From Azorinus chamasolen (Eukaryota > Mollusca > Bivalvia > Cardiida > Solecurtidae), in the NCBI GenBank assembly GCA_963576725.1, contig OY755243.1, positions 43,819,243 to 43,883,242 of the forward strand: a DNA stretch of 64,000 bases, given 5' to 3'. Position 1 is the first letter of the stretch. Every line of letters begins with the position of its first letter. Position numbers and translations under genes: made by a program. Shown here piece after piece: positions 41,934 to 52,412 of the stretch. Below the pieces are notes generated by a model. That model made no database searches and was not told the DNA's origin. It worked only from the letters and a program-made list of their open reading frames with translations.

Positions 41934-43455
41934 TTTTTAGCTCACCAGAGCACAAAGTGCTCAGGGTGAGCTTTTGTGATTGCCTTTTGTCCGTCGTCTG
42001 TCGGCGTGCGTCGTGCGGTGTCCGTCGTGCATCGTCCGTCGTCAACAATTTGAACCTTTAAAAATCTTCTCCTCTAAATCCACTGGGTTCTCAGCTTTCA
42101 TCTTTGGCACATAGCATCATCTTTAGATCCTCTACAAAAGTTATATAAATTATGCCCCTAGGGTCAAAATTGGCCCCGCCCAAGGGGTGGGCAGTTTTCA
42201 ATAGAAACATATAGTAAAACTTTGAAAATCATCTCCTCTGAAACAAGAAGGTTCTCAGCTTTCATATTTGGCACATAGCATCATGTTCAGGTCCTCTACA
42301 AAAGTTATATAAATTATGGCCCTGGGGTCAAAATTGGCCCCGCCCCAGGGGTGGGCAGTTTTCAGTAGAAACAAATAGTGAAATCTTTGAAAATCTTCTT
42401 CTCTGAAACTGGAAGTCTCTCAGCTTTCATATTTGGCACAGAGCATCATGTTCAGGTCCTCTACAAAAGTTTTATAAATTATGGCCCTGGGGTCGAAACT
42501 GGCCCCGCCCCAGGGGTGGGTAGTTTTCAATAGAAACAATTAGTGAAATCTTTGAAAATCTTCGAAAATCTTCTTCTCTAAAACTGGAAGGCTCTCAGGT
42601 TTCATATTTGGCACAGAGCATCATGTTCAGGTCCTCTACAAAAATTTTATACATTATGGCCATGGGGACAAAATTGGCCCCGCCCCAGGGGTGGGCAGTT
42701 TTCAATAGAAACAAATAGTGAAATCTTTGAAAATCATCTTCTCTGAAACTGGAAGGCTCTCAGCTTTCATATTTGGCACAGAGCATCATGTTCAGGTCCT
42801 CTACAAAAGTTATGTAAATTATGGCCTTGGGGTCGAAACTGGCCCGCCCCAGGGTGGGCAGTTTTCAGTAGAAACAAATAGTGAAAACTTTGAAAATCTT
42901 CTTCTCTGAAACTTGAAGGTTCTCAACTTTCATATTTGGCACATAGCATCATGTGTAGGTCCTCTACAATTTTTTTATAAATTATGGCCCTGGGGTCAAA
43001 ATTGGCCCGTCCCCAAGGGTGGGCAGTTTTCAATAGAAACAAATAGTGAAACCTTTGAATATCTTCTTTTCTGAAATTGGAAGGTTCTCAGCTTTCATAT
43101 TTTGCACATAGCATCATGTCCAGGTCCTCTACAAAAGTTATATAAATTATGCCACTGGGGTCAAAATTGGCCCCGCCGCAGGGGTAGCCAGTTTTCAACA
43201 GAAACATATTTTATTATATAAAGTGAAAACTTTGAAAATCTTCTCGTCTGAAACCGGAAGGTTCTCAGCTTTCATATTTGGCACATAGCATCATGTTCAG
43301 GTCCTCTACAAAAATTATATAAATTGTGCCTCTTGGGTCAAAATTAGCCCTGCCCCAGGGCAGGCTAGTTTTCTATAGAAACATATAGTGAACACTTTGA
43401 AAACCTTCTCCTCTGATTGCCTGGTGAGCGCTTCAGGGCCATTCTGGCCCTCTTG
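41934..43455 (+). mobile_element. HT-D2, Helitron/HINE-like element with array
   Basis: Head hairpin 41939-41972: outer stem AGCTCACC/GGTGAGCT, inner stem GAGCAC/GTGCTC, loop AAA. GTCCGTCGTC tract, then about eight units of about 165 bp (TTTCATATTTGGCACATAGC; AAATTGGCCCCGCCCCAGG). Arm CTGGTGAGC, tail AGGGCCA/TGGCCCT with loop TTC, CTTG 43452-43455, then TT. The core sequence differs from HT-D1 although the ends agree. Confidence 0.8.
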
Positions 43456-43529
43456 TTATTATTTTTTTTCATTTTTTTAACATTCTAATCAAAATTTGGT
43501 CTCTAATGGGAATATTTTCCCCAAATTGG

Positions 43530-43656
43530 GTAAAATATTACCTATTTTGCATAGTTTCTGCCACGGCCAAAAGTTCCTGTGTCCATTAAAATAAACAGTT
43601 ATTTTAATTAATATTCATGGTGTCATTATTTCTTACATGAATATTCATGGATTGGG
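43530..43656 (-). mobile_element. TM1a right part
   Basis: GCATAGTTTCTGCCACGGCC, TAATTAATATTCATGGTGTC, ATTCATGGATTGGG, TTAA 43657-43660. The left part is missing. Confidence 0.55.
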
Positions 43657-43664
43657 TTAAATTT

Positions 43665-43795
43665 ACTAGAGTTTTAATGATAAAAAGTGCAAATCATTAT
43701 CAGAGGGCTCCTAATTGTCAGATCTGAAGCTACACTCTTTGCAAATGCCAATTCATTCAGATTGCATTTCAAAGAGTTAAAACTTTTCTTTTTCA
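43665..43795. mobile_element. TM6-like copy
   Basis: AAGTGCAAATCATTATCAGAGG, GTCAGATCTGAAGCTACACTC and AGATTGCATTTCAAAGAGTTAA are a decayed palindromic MITE. Confidence 0.35.
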
Positions 43796-43827
43796 TAATT
43801 GGTTGGATGCATTTTACTAAGTCACTA

Positions 43828-43997
43828 TTGAAACCATTGTGATAAATAGAGCATTTGTTCCATAAGAGCAAATGCTCTATTTATCACAATGGTTTCAAAA
43901 CTACACAATTCTGAAATTTTCATTTTCTCTAGTTAATAATCCTTTTCAGTAGATTTATTCAAAGAGATTCAATGTGAAAATAGCTTATGAGATCCAT
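43828..43997 (-). mobile_element. TM2g MITE, left end lost
   Basis: Hairpin (GAAACCATTGTGATAAATAG ... mirror) then CAGTAGATTTATTCAAAGAG, ATGAGATCCA, TTAA 43998-44001. The outer left arm is missing. Confidence 0.65.
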
Positions 43998-44009
43998 TAA
44001 TCCTTGGCC

Positions 44010-44390
44010 ACCATGAAGAGGAAAACCATTTCTACTATTTTGTTTCACATGTTTTGACTGATTAAGATTATCATGAATTAAACATGTAGCACTTCACTAC
44101 AATAAATCCACGATTTTTATTGAAAGTAGTTGGACCAGGATCAGGGTCCAAACAGTTTGACACTAGGATTGTATGTCTGTAGAAAAAAGATCAATATAGC
44201 TTATGTACATGTAAGTATGAAGTAGGCACAACATGCTAAAAATGAAAGCTGTAAGAGTGGCCTATTTTTTTAGGCACCCGTATTATGTAGCATTTTAACT
44301 CTATGTAAGCTTAGCGTAAAATGATGTCTGCAGAAGTTATTCACCATATTCTCAAAGTCAGTTTTCACTGATTTTACTTTGAAAATACAG
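44010..44390. other. Unassigned, one TM5 remnant
   Basis: GTTGGACCAGGATCAGGGTC CAAACAGTTTGACACTAGGA (44131-44170) is half a TM5 palindrome. Nothing else is recognised. Confidence 0.35.
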
Positions 44391-44394
44391 TTAA

Positions 44395-44867
44395 CCCTTT
44401 CCTCCATGAATATTCATGTAAGAAATAATGACATCATGAATATTAACCCTTTCCCTGTTCTATGTCTATTTCATTTTTCAGTATCAACTGCATATTCATG
44501 GCCAAAATAGTTAAAATGAAATATATGAAGGTGGAACATTGTAGCCATTTTAGAAAGTGAAGAAACAGATCTTTCTAGCAATTAGCAAACACAGCAGACC
44601 CTGATCAGATGGCACTTATAGGAGCGGTCTGATTTTGGTCTACTCTGATTGCAGATGTGTGAAAACCGTTTATATCAGGGAAAGGGTTAATTTGATTAAT
44701 TTATTATAATTGCACATGGTGACATGGATACAGGAATTTGTGGCCATGACATAAACTGTAAAATGATAATTTTTATGTATATGATATCGTAAGCAAACAA
44801 AGCATACTCTGATCTGAGTCTGTACTGTTGGCAAAGGCGTAGAAAGGCGGATTTATGGAATAAAGGG
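44395..44867 (+). mobile_element. TM1a MITE split by TM1b
   Basis: TTAA 44391-44394, CCCTTTCCTCCATGAATATT, ATAATGACATCATGAATA. It resumes after TM1b with TTTGATTAATTTATTATAAT, a decayed hairpin and GGAATAAAGGG, TTAA 44868-44871. Confidence 0.7.
44447..44686 (+). mobile_element. TM1b MITE nested in TM1a
   Basis: 240 bp between TTAA 44443-44446 and 44687-44690. CCCTTTCCCTGTTCTATGTC, GTGGAACATTGTAGCCATTT, hairpin, TATATCAGGGAAAGGG. It sits at the GAATATTAAT motif of the host, which supplies the TTAA. Confidence 0.8.
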
Positions 44868-44874
44868 TTAAGCG

Positions 44875-45559
44875 TCTGTCACACCTTACTGGATAGTATT
44901 AATGGACGTCAAACAGATAACAGAACTTTTAATTCATTTGTCTCCGTTCGCACGTGTTCCTTGTCCGTTTCTCATTTGGCATGTACGCTTATTGTCAGGC
45001 AAGGTCCAATCAGTCCAGCAGAAAGTTTTGAACATGCACAAAACTCAGAACGGACTCCACCGGACAAAGGCGCCTGCTGGACGCACCGTTACCTATGCGC
45101 TTGCATGCGGTTTGTTCAGAATTTGTGCGTTCCTTCTCCTGGACATGCATTCCTTCTCCTTGACTTGTCCAGTTTGCATCCATTGATGTCCGGTGGACCT
45201 GATTCGCATCTAGACTACTACCTGATATGCAACAGGTCAACCGGAGGTGTTCCGGACACTGAACACATGTTCGGTATGAAATGGTTCCTTGAATTTTCAA
45301 AGAACATCTCGTCAGTTTCTCATGCATTGCACTTTTGTTTTACCCGGTACTTGCCCATTAATCGTACATTTATTGACTGTTAATTTTACTGTACATGTGT
45401 GTTAATTGTGCTGTCATTGTGCGTTTTGTGCATTCCATACACTGATCGCGATAGCCTCAAGCAGCAGTGTGGATGACATTCATCACTGGATAACTCTTTG
45501 CTGCAATAAAAAAAAATCTGTTTCACGCACGTTTACGCTATACGGTATGGTGTGACAGA
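44875..45559. mobile_element. Q element, 685 bp with 22-bp terminal inverted repeats
   Basis: Left end TCTGTCACACCTTACTGG and right end (inverse) TCTGTCACACCATACCGT, 19 of 22 bases alike over the full TIR. GC-richer than its surroundings. An internal inverted pair CCGGTGGACCTG (45190) / CAGGTCAACCGG (45233) may form a stem. Overlapping frames of 94 and 140 codons (plus) and 105 codons (minus) show no domain. No target duplication is evident; superfamily unknown. Confidence 0.6.
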
Positions 45560-45657
45560 TACTTTAAACTATCAACTAGTTTGGACATGGATGATTCTAT
45601 CTGGGTATGACTATTTCAAAGGCTGCACTAATTACTCTTAAGTATTTTGACTGATAG

Positions 45658-45738
45658 ATTTAGGCAAATAGTGCAGAACAAGATCAAATGACTCCTGAAG
45701 GAGACATTTGATCTTGGTCTACACTACTTGGCACTTTT
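45658..45738 (+). mobile_element. TM6-type palindrome
   Basis: GCAAATAGTGCAGAACAAG ATCAAATGACTCCTG and the mirror AGGAGACATTTGATCTTGG, ending CTACACTACTTGGC: a near-perfect hairpin. Confidence 0.55.
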
Positions 45739-45791
45739 TCAGCTTGTAACCAATGGAGAGAGGAGACAGGGTGTTACAATGCTTAGGTTAA

Positions 45792-46005
45792 CCCTTTACT
45801 CTATAAATACCCAGTTGCATCAGAGTAGACCCAGATCAGATGACTCCTGTAGGAGCCTTCTGATACGGGTCTGCTCAGTTTGTCTTTAGAATAAAATATA
45901 TCTGATTATAAAGTTTCTGCCATGGTCAAAACTGTTCATGTACATAATGCCATTATAAAAATAGAACTAATTTATTTCTTATATGAATATTCATGGGTCA
46001 AAGGA
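45792..46005 (-). mobile_element. TM1a MITE, complete
   Basis: TTAA 45788-45791 and 46006-46009. CCCTTTACTCTATAAATACC, hairpin with centre GACTCCTGTAGGAGC, TTTCTGCCATGGTCAAAACTG, ATTCATGGGTCAAAGGA. 214 bp. Confidence 0.7.
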
Positions 46006-46071
46006 TTAATTAGGGTATATCCCAATCATTTACAGCAATTCTGCTTGTCTGTTATCTGTTGATAACTGTAA

Positions 46072-46517
46072 CAGCAGAACCTGTCTTTCATTTATTGGAC
46101 ATAGGAGTGTTTGAAAAGCAGGTTGTTGCTTAATGCAGGACAAAAGTAATGCAGAAAGCTCCTATAAGAGCTTTCTACAATACTTTTGACCTGCATTATT
46201 TAGCTACCACCTGCCTTACAGACCCATAATTAGATCTTTTTGATGGCCCATTAACCCTTTCCCTCATATAAACGTGTTTTCACGCATTTGCAAACAGAGT
46301 AGACCCAGATCAGACGGCTCCTAGAGGAGCCGTCTGATCAGGGTCTGCTCTGTTTGCTAATAGAATTTTGATAGCTCTGATTCTCTAAGCTTTCTAAAAT
46401 GTCAACAATATTCCACCTTCTATATTTCTTTATACCTATTTTGTCAATGAATATTCAGTAGGTATTGAAATTTGGCCTAAATACAGAGCAGGGAAAGGGT
46501 TAAGACAGGTTCTACTG
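46072..46517 (+). mobile_element. TA3d MITE split by TM1b
   Basis: CAGCAGAACCTGTCTTTC at the left, palindrome GCAGGTTGTTGCTTAATGC ... GCTACCACCTGCC, then TGATGGCCCA. After TM1b: TTAAGACAGGTTCTACTG followed by TA (46518-46519). Removing TM1b and one TTAA gives CCCATTAAGACAGG, close to the inverse of the TA3 end at 57001 (CCACTTAAGACAGG). Confidence 0.75.
46255..46499 (-). mobile_element. TM1b MITE nested in TA3d
   Basis: 245 bp between TTAA 46251-46254 and 46500-46503. CCCTTTCCCTCATATAAACG; hairpin GACGGCTCCTAGAGGAGCCGTC inside AACAGAGTAGACCC/GGGTCTGCTCTGTT; ends AGCAGGGAAAGGG. The TIR common to both ends is CCCTTTCCCT. The cleanest TTAA insertion in the window. Confidence 0.85.
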
Positions 46518-46519
46518 TA

Positions 46520-47320
46520 CCTGTAAGAAAAGTTTCAGATTTTGATCTGGTTTTTTTTCTCTGTGTGTGAAGTTGATTGAACTTTTCAAATGATCTTTGC
46601 ATTCTAGTAAAACTGTAAAATTATATTCCAGTGAGAGTTAGAAAATATCAAATAAATCTTAGTGTCACTTTTTCATTTACTGCTATAAAGAATCAATTGA
46701 ATTATCCCTGTACACAAGAGAGGGCAATTCCATATAATCTGGAAGCTGAGTCGCTATTCTTCATCTATTGATATGAATTTCTATGTGAAATTTTGCACTG
46801 TAATGCAGCGCTATCGCAGACCCTGACAGAATGACCCTGAATAAGTAGCGGCTCGACATACAGTGCTCAGAATATAAAGCTGAGCTATCCTTCGATTAAG
46901 GTTTTGTCTTCCTTCAAATCTTCCATTGATTTATATCAGCTCATCTATAAAAAGTTCCATGTGATATTGATCACGTCTTGTTTGCAAAAAGCTTCCTTTT
47001 GATTCAATCAATCTTCTGAGAGACTTAGATTTGATTAGGTCAATTAAAGGTGATGTATGTAGCCTCAGAAGTCAGAGACAATTCTGTTTGGGGTACAGTG
47101 GATGGGAATCTTTGCTAACAAGGTGTCCTCTTCCAGAAACATGTCAACCATGTGTAATTGACTTTGTCTGAAGCTTGTTGTAGCAAACAATAACTCAATC
47201 ATCCTTGTAATGAAAATCGGGTTTGGTTTTCAGTTGTTTTTGTTTGCTTTTTTCTGGGGAGAAAAATAAAATATTTTTCGCAGCCTTAGTTGCCTCTTTA
47301 AGCCGTCTTTTGCAATTTTG
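46520..47320. other. No feature seen
   Basis: 800 bp of AT-rich sequence with no family hit and no frame above background. Confidence 0.4.
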
Positions 47321-47325
47321 TTTTA

Positions 47326-48043
47326 TTATACCCCCACAAATGAAGTTGGGGGGGTGGGTGGTGGGTGGGGGGGTTATACTGGAGTCACCTTGTCCGTCCG
47401 TCCAGCTTGTCCGGATCATAACTTCCGAAGTATAAAAGCTATTGACTTCAAACTTCATATACAGATAGATCACATTGACCACAAGTGCAGTGCACAAGTT
47501 TCATAACTCTGTCTTCAGTATTTTTGGATTATTGCCCTTTGTTATTTTTCTCAAAATCTGTCTTGTCCGGACCATAACTTTCAAAGTATAAAAGCTATTG
47601 ACTGCAAACTTCATATACAGGTAGAACACATTGACCACAAGTGCAGTGCACAAGGTCCATAACTCTGTCTACAGTATTTTTGGGGTTATTGCCCTTTGTT
47701 ATTTTTGTCAAAATCTGGTTTGTCCGGATCATAACTTAAAACGCATGAAAGCTATTGACTTGAAACTTCATATCCAGATAGATCACATTGACCACAATTG
47801 CAGTGCACAAGGTCCATAACTCTGTCTTCAGTATTTTTGGATTTATTGCCCTTTGTTATTTTTCTCAAAATCCGGCTTGTTTTAATAAATGATTTTTTTT
47901 CGGAGCTTTTCTGTCATATCTCAACAGTATTTTTAAATTTTGCACCATCTGAAGTTCTGCACCTGCAATATTTATTTCTATAACCCCATCTCTATGTCAA
48001 ATGTGCTAGCGGGGGTATTAATCACCTTTAGTGATAGTTCTAG
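47326..48043 (+). mobile_element. HT-B3, HT-B ends with a different core
   Basis: Head TTATACCCCCACAAATGAAG ... GGGGGTTATACTGGAGTC, GTCCGTCCGTCC tract, then three to four units of 156 bp (TTGTCCGGATCATAACTT at 47406, 47562 and 47718). Tail GGGGGTATTAATCACC TTTAGTGATAG and CTAG 48040-48043. The core is unrelated in sequence to the 162-bp monomer of HT-B1/B2. Confidence 0.75.
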
Positions 48044-48054
48044 TATTTACCTAT

Positions 48055-48248
48055 TCAATGGGGGAAACCAGTATACTGTCATGTACAAACAGTGTATATC
48101 CAGATCAGAGGGCTCTTATAATCAGGTTGTGCACTGTATGTCATTCAAATCTGCTTGCATTATGTTTTGTCTTTCATATTGAATGGACTATTTATACTTT
48201 AACACTGATGGACCATTCCATTTTGAATATTCAGTGTTCAAAAGGTTA
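48055..48248. mobile_element. TM6 MITE, nearly complete
   Basis: AACAGTGTATATCCAGATCAG with a short mirror GGTTGTGCACTGTATG, then TTTCATATTGAATGGAC, CATTCCATTTTGAATATTCAG, CAAAAGG and TTAA (48245-48248). Confidence 0.5.
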
Positions 48249-48301
48249 AATCTTATCTAGCTTCAATATCTTGTTTCTAATTGGCACATTCAGGGCCTTA
48301 A

Positions 48302-48518
48302 TCCTATAACCAAACCTGATAAATATTCATATCAGAAATAATAACAACATCAATATTTGTTAGCTAAGTTTTTATAATTGCATATGAGACACAGGTTGTT
48401 TTTGTCATGGTGGAAACTATAGAATCAGATTTTTATAATTCCATAAGCAAACAGCAGATTTTGATCTGGATCTACTCTGTTTGCCATGGTGTAACAAGGC
48501 ATCTCTGTCAGGTTGGGA
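48302..48518 (+). mobile_element. TM1a MITE, complete ends
   Basis: TTAA 48298-48301 and 48519-48522. TCCTATAACCAAACCTG, TCATGGTGGAAACTATAGAATC, AGCAAACAGCAGATTTTGATC with the palindrome centre lost, GGATCTACTCTGTTTGCC, GTTGGGA. Confidence 0.6.
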
Positions 48519-48639
48519 TTAACAGAATTATTAATACTTTGATTTCTGGTAAACAGAAGGGCATGGATATTGGCCTATAAACTCTTGAATTGTACAGTAT
48601 ATAATCCTTCCACTGTTGATTTCACTTAGACACTCACAT

Positions 48640-48780
48640 GTTGGTGGGAGGCACATATAGCCCTGCCTCTTGTCTGTCTGTCTGTGTGTGCATATGTACA
48701 TCCCGCAAATCTTGTGTCTAACACTTCATACAACAATAGGAGGAATTACTTCAAACTTTCACAGATTAACGACATTGCTG
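48640..48780 (+). mobile_element. HT-type fragment
   Basis: GGTGGGAGGCACATATAGCC, GTCTGTCTGTCTGTGTGTGC, then core-like GGAATTACTTCAAACTTTCAC. No tail. Confidence 0.35.
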
Positions 48781-49252
48781 TGAAGATGTACTTAATGAAG
48801 AAAATGTTTTGCTCTGAACATTGTTACCAGAATTGTGGGTCTTTGAAATGTTTTCACTATATAGTGTATTGTTAAAAAATCTTGTGTGCACAAATCCTCT
48901 AAGAGCCCTTTTATCTAGGTCTATGTTATTTGTAAAGGACTTAAGTAACTGGTTTCCCACACTGAAACCTGGTTCGGACTGCCTAAAAGTTTCTAAATAC
49001 TTCTCTACTAGAGTTCCAGTTTAGAGGGGTTTTACTCACAGTACATGATTTTAGTGTTTTTATTTTGATATTGGTTGGGGTAGGGGATGTTTCTAATAAC
49101 TCTTGGTGCCAAATAATTTCATCTACTGGCAATGTCACTGCTTTAAGATTCAGAGAGCTGGCTTTCCGTAAATTTTATAAATGGTACTGATGTGTCAAGA
49201 TTCCTCATGAGTTACATGGCGTTTCATCTGGATCCATGCAAAGGTAATCACA

Positions 49253-50556
49253 GACTCACCCATTGCAGCAAGCCTTTTGAGTCACCCATTGTAGCAAGCC
49301 TTTTGAGTCACCCATTGCTTCAAGCCTTTTGAGTCACCCACTGCAGCAATCCTTTTGAGTCCCCCATTGCAGCAAACCTTTTGAGTCCCCCATTGCAGCA
49401 AGCCTTTTGAGTCTCCCATTGCAGCAAGCCTTTTGAGTCCCCCATTGCAGCAAACCTTTTGAGTCCCCCATTGTAGCAAGCCTTTTGAGTCCCCCATTGC
49501 AGCAAGCCTTTTGAGTCCCCCATTGCAGCAAACCTTTTGAGTCACCTATTGTAGCAAGCCTTTTGAGTCACCCTTTGCAGCAAGCCTTTTGAGTTGCCCA
49601 TTGCAGCAAGCCTTTTGAGTTCCCATTGCAGCAAGCCTTTTGAGTTGCCCATTGCAGCAAGCCTTTTGAGTCACCCATTGGTTCAAGCCTTTTGAGTCTC
49701 CCATTGCAGCAAGCCTTTTGAGTCCCCCATTGCAGCAAGCCTTTTGAGTCCCCCATTGCAGCAAACCTTTTGAGTCACCTATTGTAGCAAGCCTTTTGAG
49801 TCACCCTTTGCAGCAAGCCTTTTGAGTTGCCCATTGCAGCAAGCCTTTTGAGTTCCCATTGCAGCAAGCCTTTTGAGTCCCCCCATTGCAGCAAGCCTTT
49901 TGAGTCACCCATTGCTTCAAGCCTTTTGAGTCCCCCATTGCAGCAAGCCTTTTGAGTCCCCCATTGTAGCAAGCCTTTTGAGTCCCCCATTGCAGCAAGC
50001 CTTTTGAGTCCCCCATTGCAGCAAACCTTTTGAGTCACCTATTGTAGCAAGCCTTTTGAGTCACCCTTTGCAGCAAGCCTTTTGAGTTGCCCATTGCAGC
50101 AAGCCTTTTGAGTTCCCATTGCAGCAAGCCTTTTGAGTTGCCCATTGCAGCAAGCCTTTTGAGTCATCCATTGCAGCAAACCTTTTGAGTCACCCATTGC
50201 AGCAAGCCTTTTGAGTTGCCCATTGCAGCAAGCCTTTTGAGTCATCCATTGCAGCAAACCTTTTGAGTCACCCATTGCAGCAAGCCTTTTGAGTTGCCCA
50301 TTGCAGCAAGCCTTTTGAGTCATCCATTGCAGCAAGCCTTTTGAGTCACCCATTACAGCAAGCCTTTTGAGTCACCTATTTCTGCAAGCCTTTTGAGTCA
50401 CCCATTGCAGCAAGCCTTTTGAGTCGCCCATTGCAGCAAGCCTTTTGAGTCACCCTTTGCAGCAAGCCTTTTCAGTTGCCTATTGCAAGCCTTTTCAGTC
50501 GCCCATTGCAGCAAGCCTTTTCAGTCGCCTATTGCAGCAAGCCTTTTGAGTTGCCT
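49253..50556. repeat. 26-bp satellite, about 50 units
   Basis: Unit AGCCTTTTGAGTCACCCATT GCAGCA, with 24- and 25-bp variants. Variants (TTGCC, CATCC, CCTATTGT, CCCTTTG) recur in ordered blocks: CACCCTTTGCAGC at 49569, 49802, 50062 and 50451. Three 78-bp blocks of three units lie near 50120-50350. No unit contains a minus-strand stop, so all three minus-strand frames stay open over long stretches and give SKGLLQW/KACCNG-type repeats. Coding is not implied. Confidence 0.9.
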
Positions 50557-50559
50557 TCT

Positions 50560-51430
50560 GGCAACATCTGCAGTGAAAGACTTAAAGAAAAAGAATTCAG
50601 AAATAAGAAAAATGGTAAAATTTCAGATTGAAGTGACATGTACTCTCCATTTGAATGGTTTTCTCATGTTCTGACCCCATTTTTGTAGATTCCATTGTGT
50701 TTTGTGTCAAAATCTTCCTCTGAATTAAAGCTACCAGTAGCATTTAATCTATAGGCAGACTAATGTAGATGAGATAGATGGTATTGTCACAGTGATTGTC
50801 TGAAGGTAGACTAAAACTGTCAGAAAATAAACATTGGACTCTATTGACTCAGTGTGATTTAGAGAAACATACCATGAACTGTCATGGTTAAGTCTAAGAA
50901 ACTAGACGACTTCCTAACACATTATGATGGAGCATTTCTTTAACCTTTTGCTTGATAACCATGCATTTTACACTGCTGTTCAATCTAGCTTTAGCTCAGA
51001 GGGGACCCTTTGGATCCTTATAGGGGGCCATCCATTTAAGTTGGGGGCCAGAGGTAAAGACGGGGACAGGTAGAAATGTAACAATAATATTATTTTCCAA
51101 TTTATTGAATCCAAGGCTTTTGTCTTTGTCTTAGTAACAGTGCTATTTAAATGGTAAATGTTTTATGTCTTTTTGTGCGTATCATCACAGTTTGTCCGTC
51201 GCTGTGTTTTTCCTGTTTGTTGGGCTCTTGTGTGTTGCGCTCCCTGTATGACTGTTTTTCTCATTCTTTGTACCCTTGTCAGACGGCAAAACAATCTTTG
51301 ATTCTCATTTTAATAAAAACTGTATATGATTACTGGAACAAACTTTTAAACTTGATAAAAACTCTCCAATAATTTTTGAACGATTTTTACTAAACCATTT
51401 TGACTGACACTTCTTGTTACTTGTGGTCAC
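50560..51430. other. No feature seen
   Basis: Unassigned. A 73-codon frame at 51151-51372 has no recognisable domain. Confidence 0.35.
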
Positions 51431-51434
51431 ATCT

Positions 51435-51524
51435 GTTTTTTAGCTCACCTGAGCCAAAGGCTCAAGGTGAGCTATTGTGACCGCCTGTCGTCCGTCGTCC
51501 GTCTGTCCGTCTGTCCGTCTGTCC

Positions 51525-51574
<50 letters not shown>

Positions 51575-52060
51575 CCGTCCGTCTGTCCGTTCACTTTTAT
51601 TTCAAATGACTTCTTCTCCTAAACCACTGGGAGGATTTCAACCAAATTTCACAGAAATGTACCTTAGGGTGTCCTCTATCAGTTTTGTTAAAATCATGAC
51701 CCCCGGGCAAAAAATGGCCCTGCCCCACTACTTTTACAGGTGTTTTTTTTAAATCTTTAAAAATCTTCTTCTCTGAAACCACAATTTCTAGAGCTTTGAT
51801 ATTTGGTCATCTAATGGTCCTTTACCAAGTTTGTTAAAATGATTAGCCCCGGGCCAAAAATGGCCCTGCCCTGGGGCTTGTAGTTTTTACATAGACTTAT
51901 ATAGGGAAACCTTTAAAAATATTTTTGTCTGAAACCACATAATCTAGAGCTAAGATATTTGGTATGAAGCATCACCTAATATACCACTACCAGGTGTGTT
52001 CAAATAATGACCCCTGGGCCAAAAATGGTCTCACCCTGGGGTTTTATGCTACTTAACATC
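51435..52060 (+). mobile_element. HT-D3, head and core
   Basis: Head hairpin 51442-51473: outer stem AGCTCACCT/AGGTGAGCT, inner stem GAGCC/GGCTC, loop AAA. A long GTCC/GTCT tract (51483-51595), then three to four units (CCCCGGGCAAAAAATGGCCC). The matching tail is at 53937-53971, 1.9 kb further on; later insertions may lie between. Confidence 0.7.
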
Positions 52061-52159
52061 AGAATCTGTAACACTTAAAAGGTAATTTCCTCACAGTTAT
52101 TTCCCTTGTCCCATCAGCATAGCCATAAGGGACAAAGGGAGATAACTGCATTGGAGTAA

Positions 52160-52324
52160 TAAAATGTTGGAGGTGAATCAGTGTAGCTGTTTTAGAAGGC
52201 ATAGAAACAGATCTATCAAATTCCATTAGCAAATAGCAGACCCTGATCCTATAGGAGCCACCTTATCTGGGTCTACTCTGTTTGCAGATGCATGAAAACA
52301 AGTTTATATGAGGGAAATTAAGGG
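52160..52324 (+). mobile_element. TM1b MITE, left end lost
   Basis: AGCTGTTTTAGAAGGCATAG, AAATTCCATTAGCAAATAGC, partial hairpin, GGGTCTACTCTGTTTGC, ATGAGGGAAATTAAGGG, TTAA 52325-52328. Confidence 0.6.
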
Positions 52325-52412
52325 TTAAATAAACAACTCCAGATCCTAAACTGCAGCAGTTCAAAGGTTACAGCGCTGGGCAGTAAAATCTCTCCAGGTC
52401 AATGCATGACTC

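Noticed and set aside
44961..45383. 140-codon plus-strand frame
   Set aside because: Inside the Q element, overlapped by other frames on both strands; no recognisable domain, and its start is not an ATG in a good context.
44875..45559. Assigning Q to a known transposase superfamily
   Set aside because: Termini alone are not diagnostic, no target duplication is visible, and no transposase frame is present.
49282..50353. Minus-strand frames of 60-104 codons
   Set aside because: They arise in all three frames because the 26-bp unit has no minus-strand stop. Coding would favour one frame.
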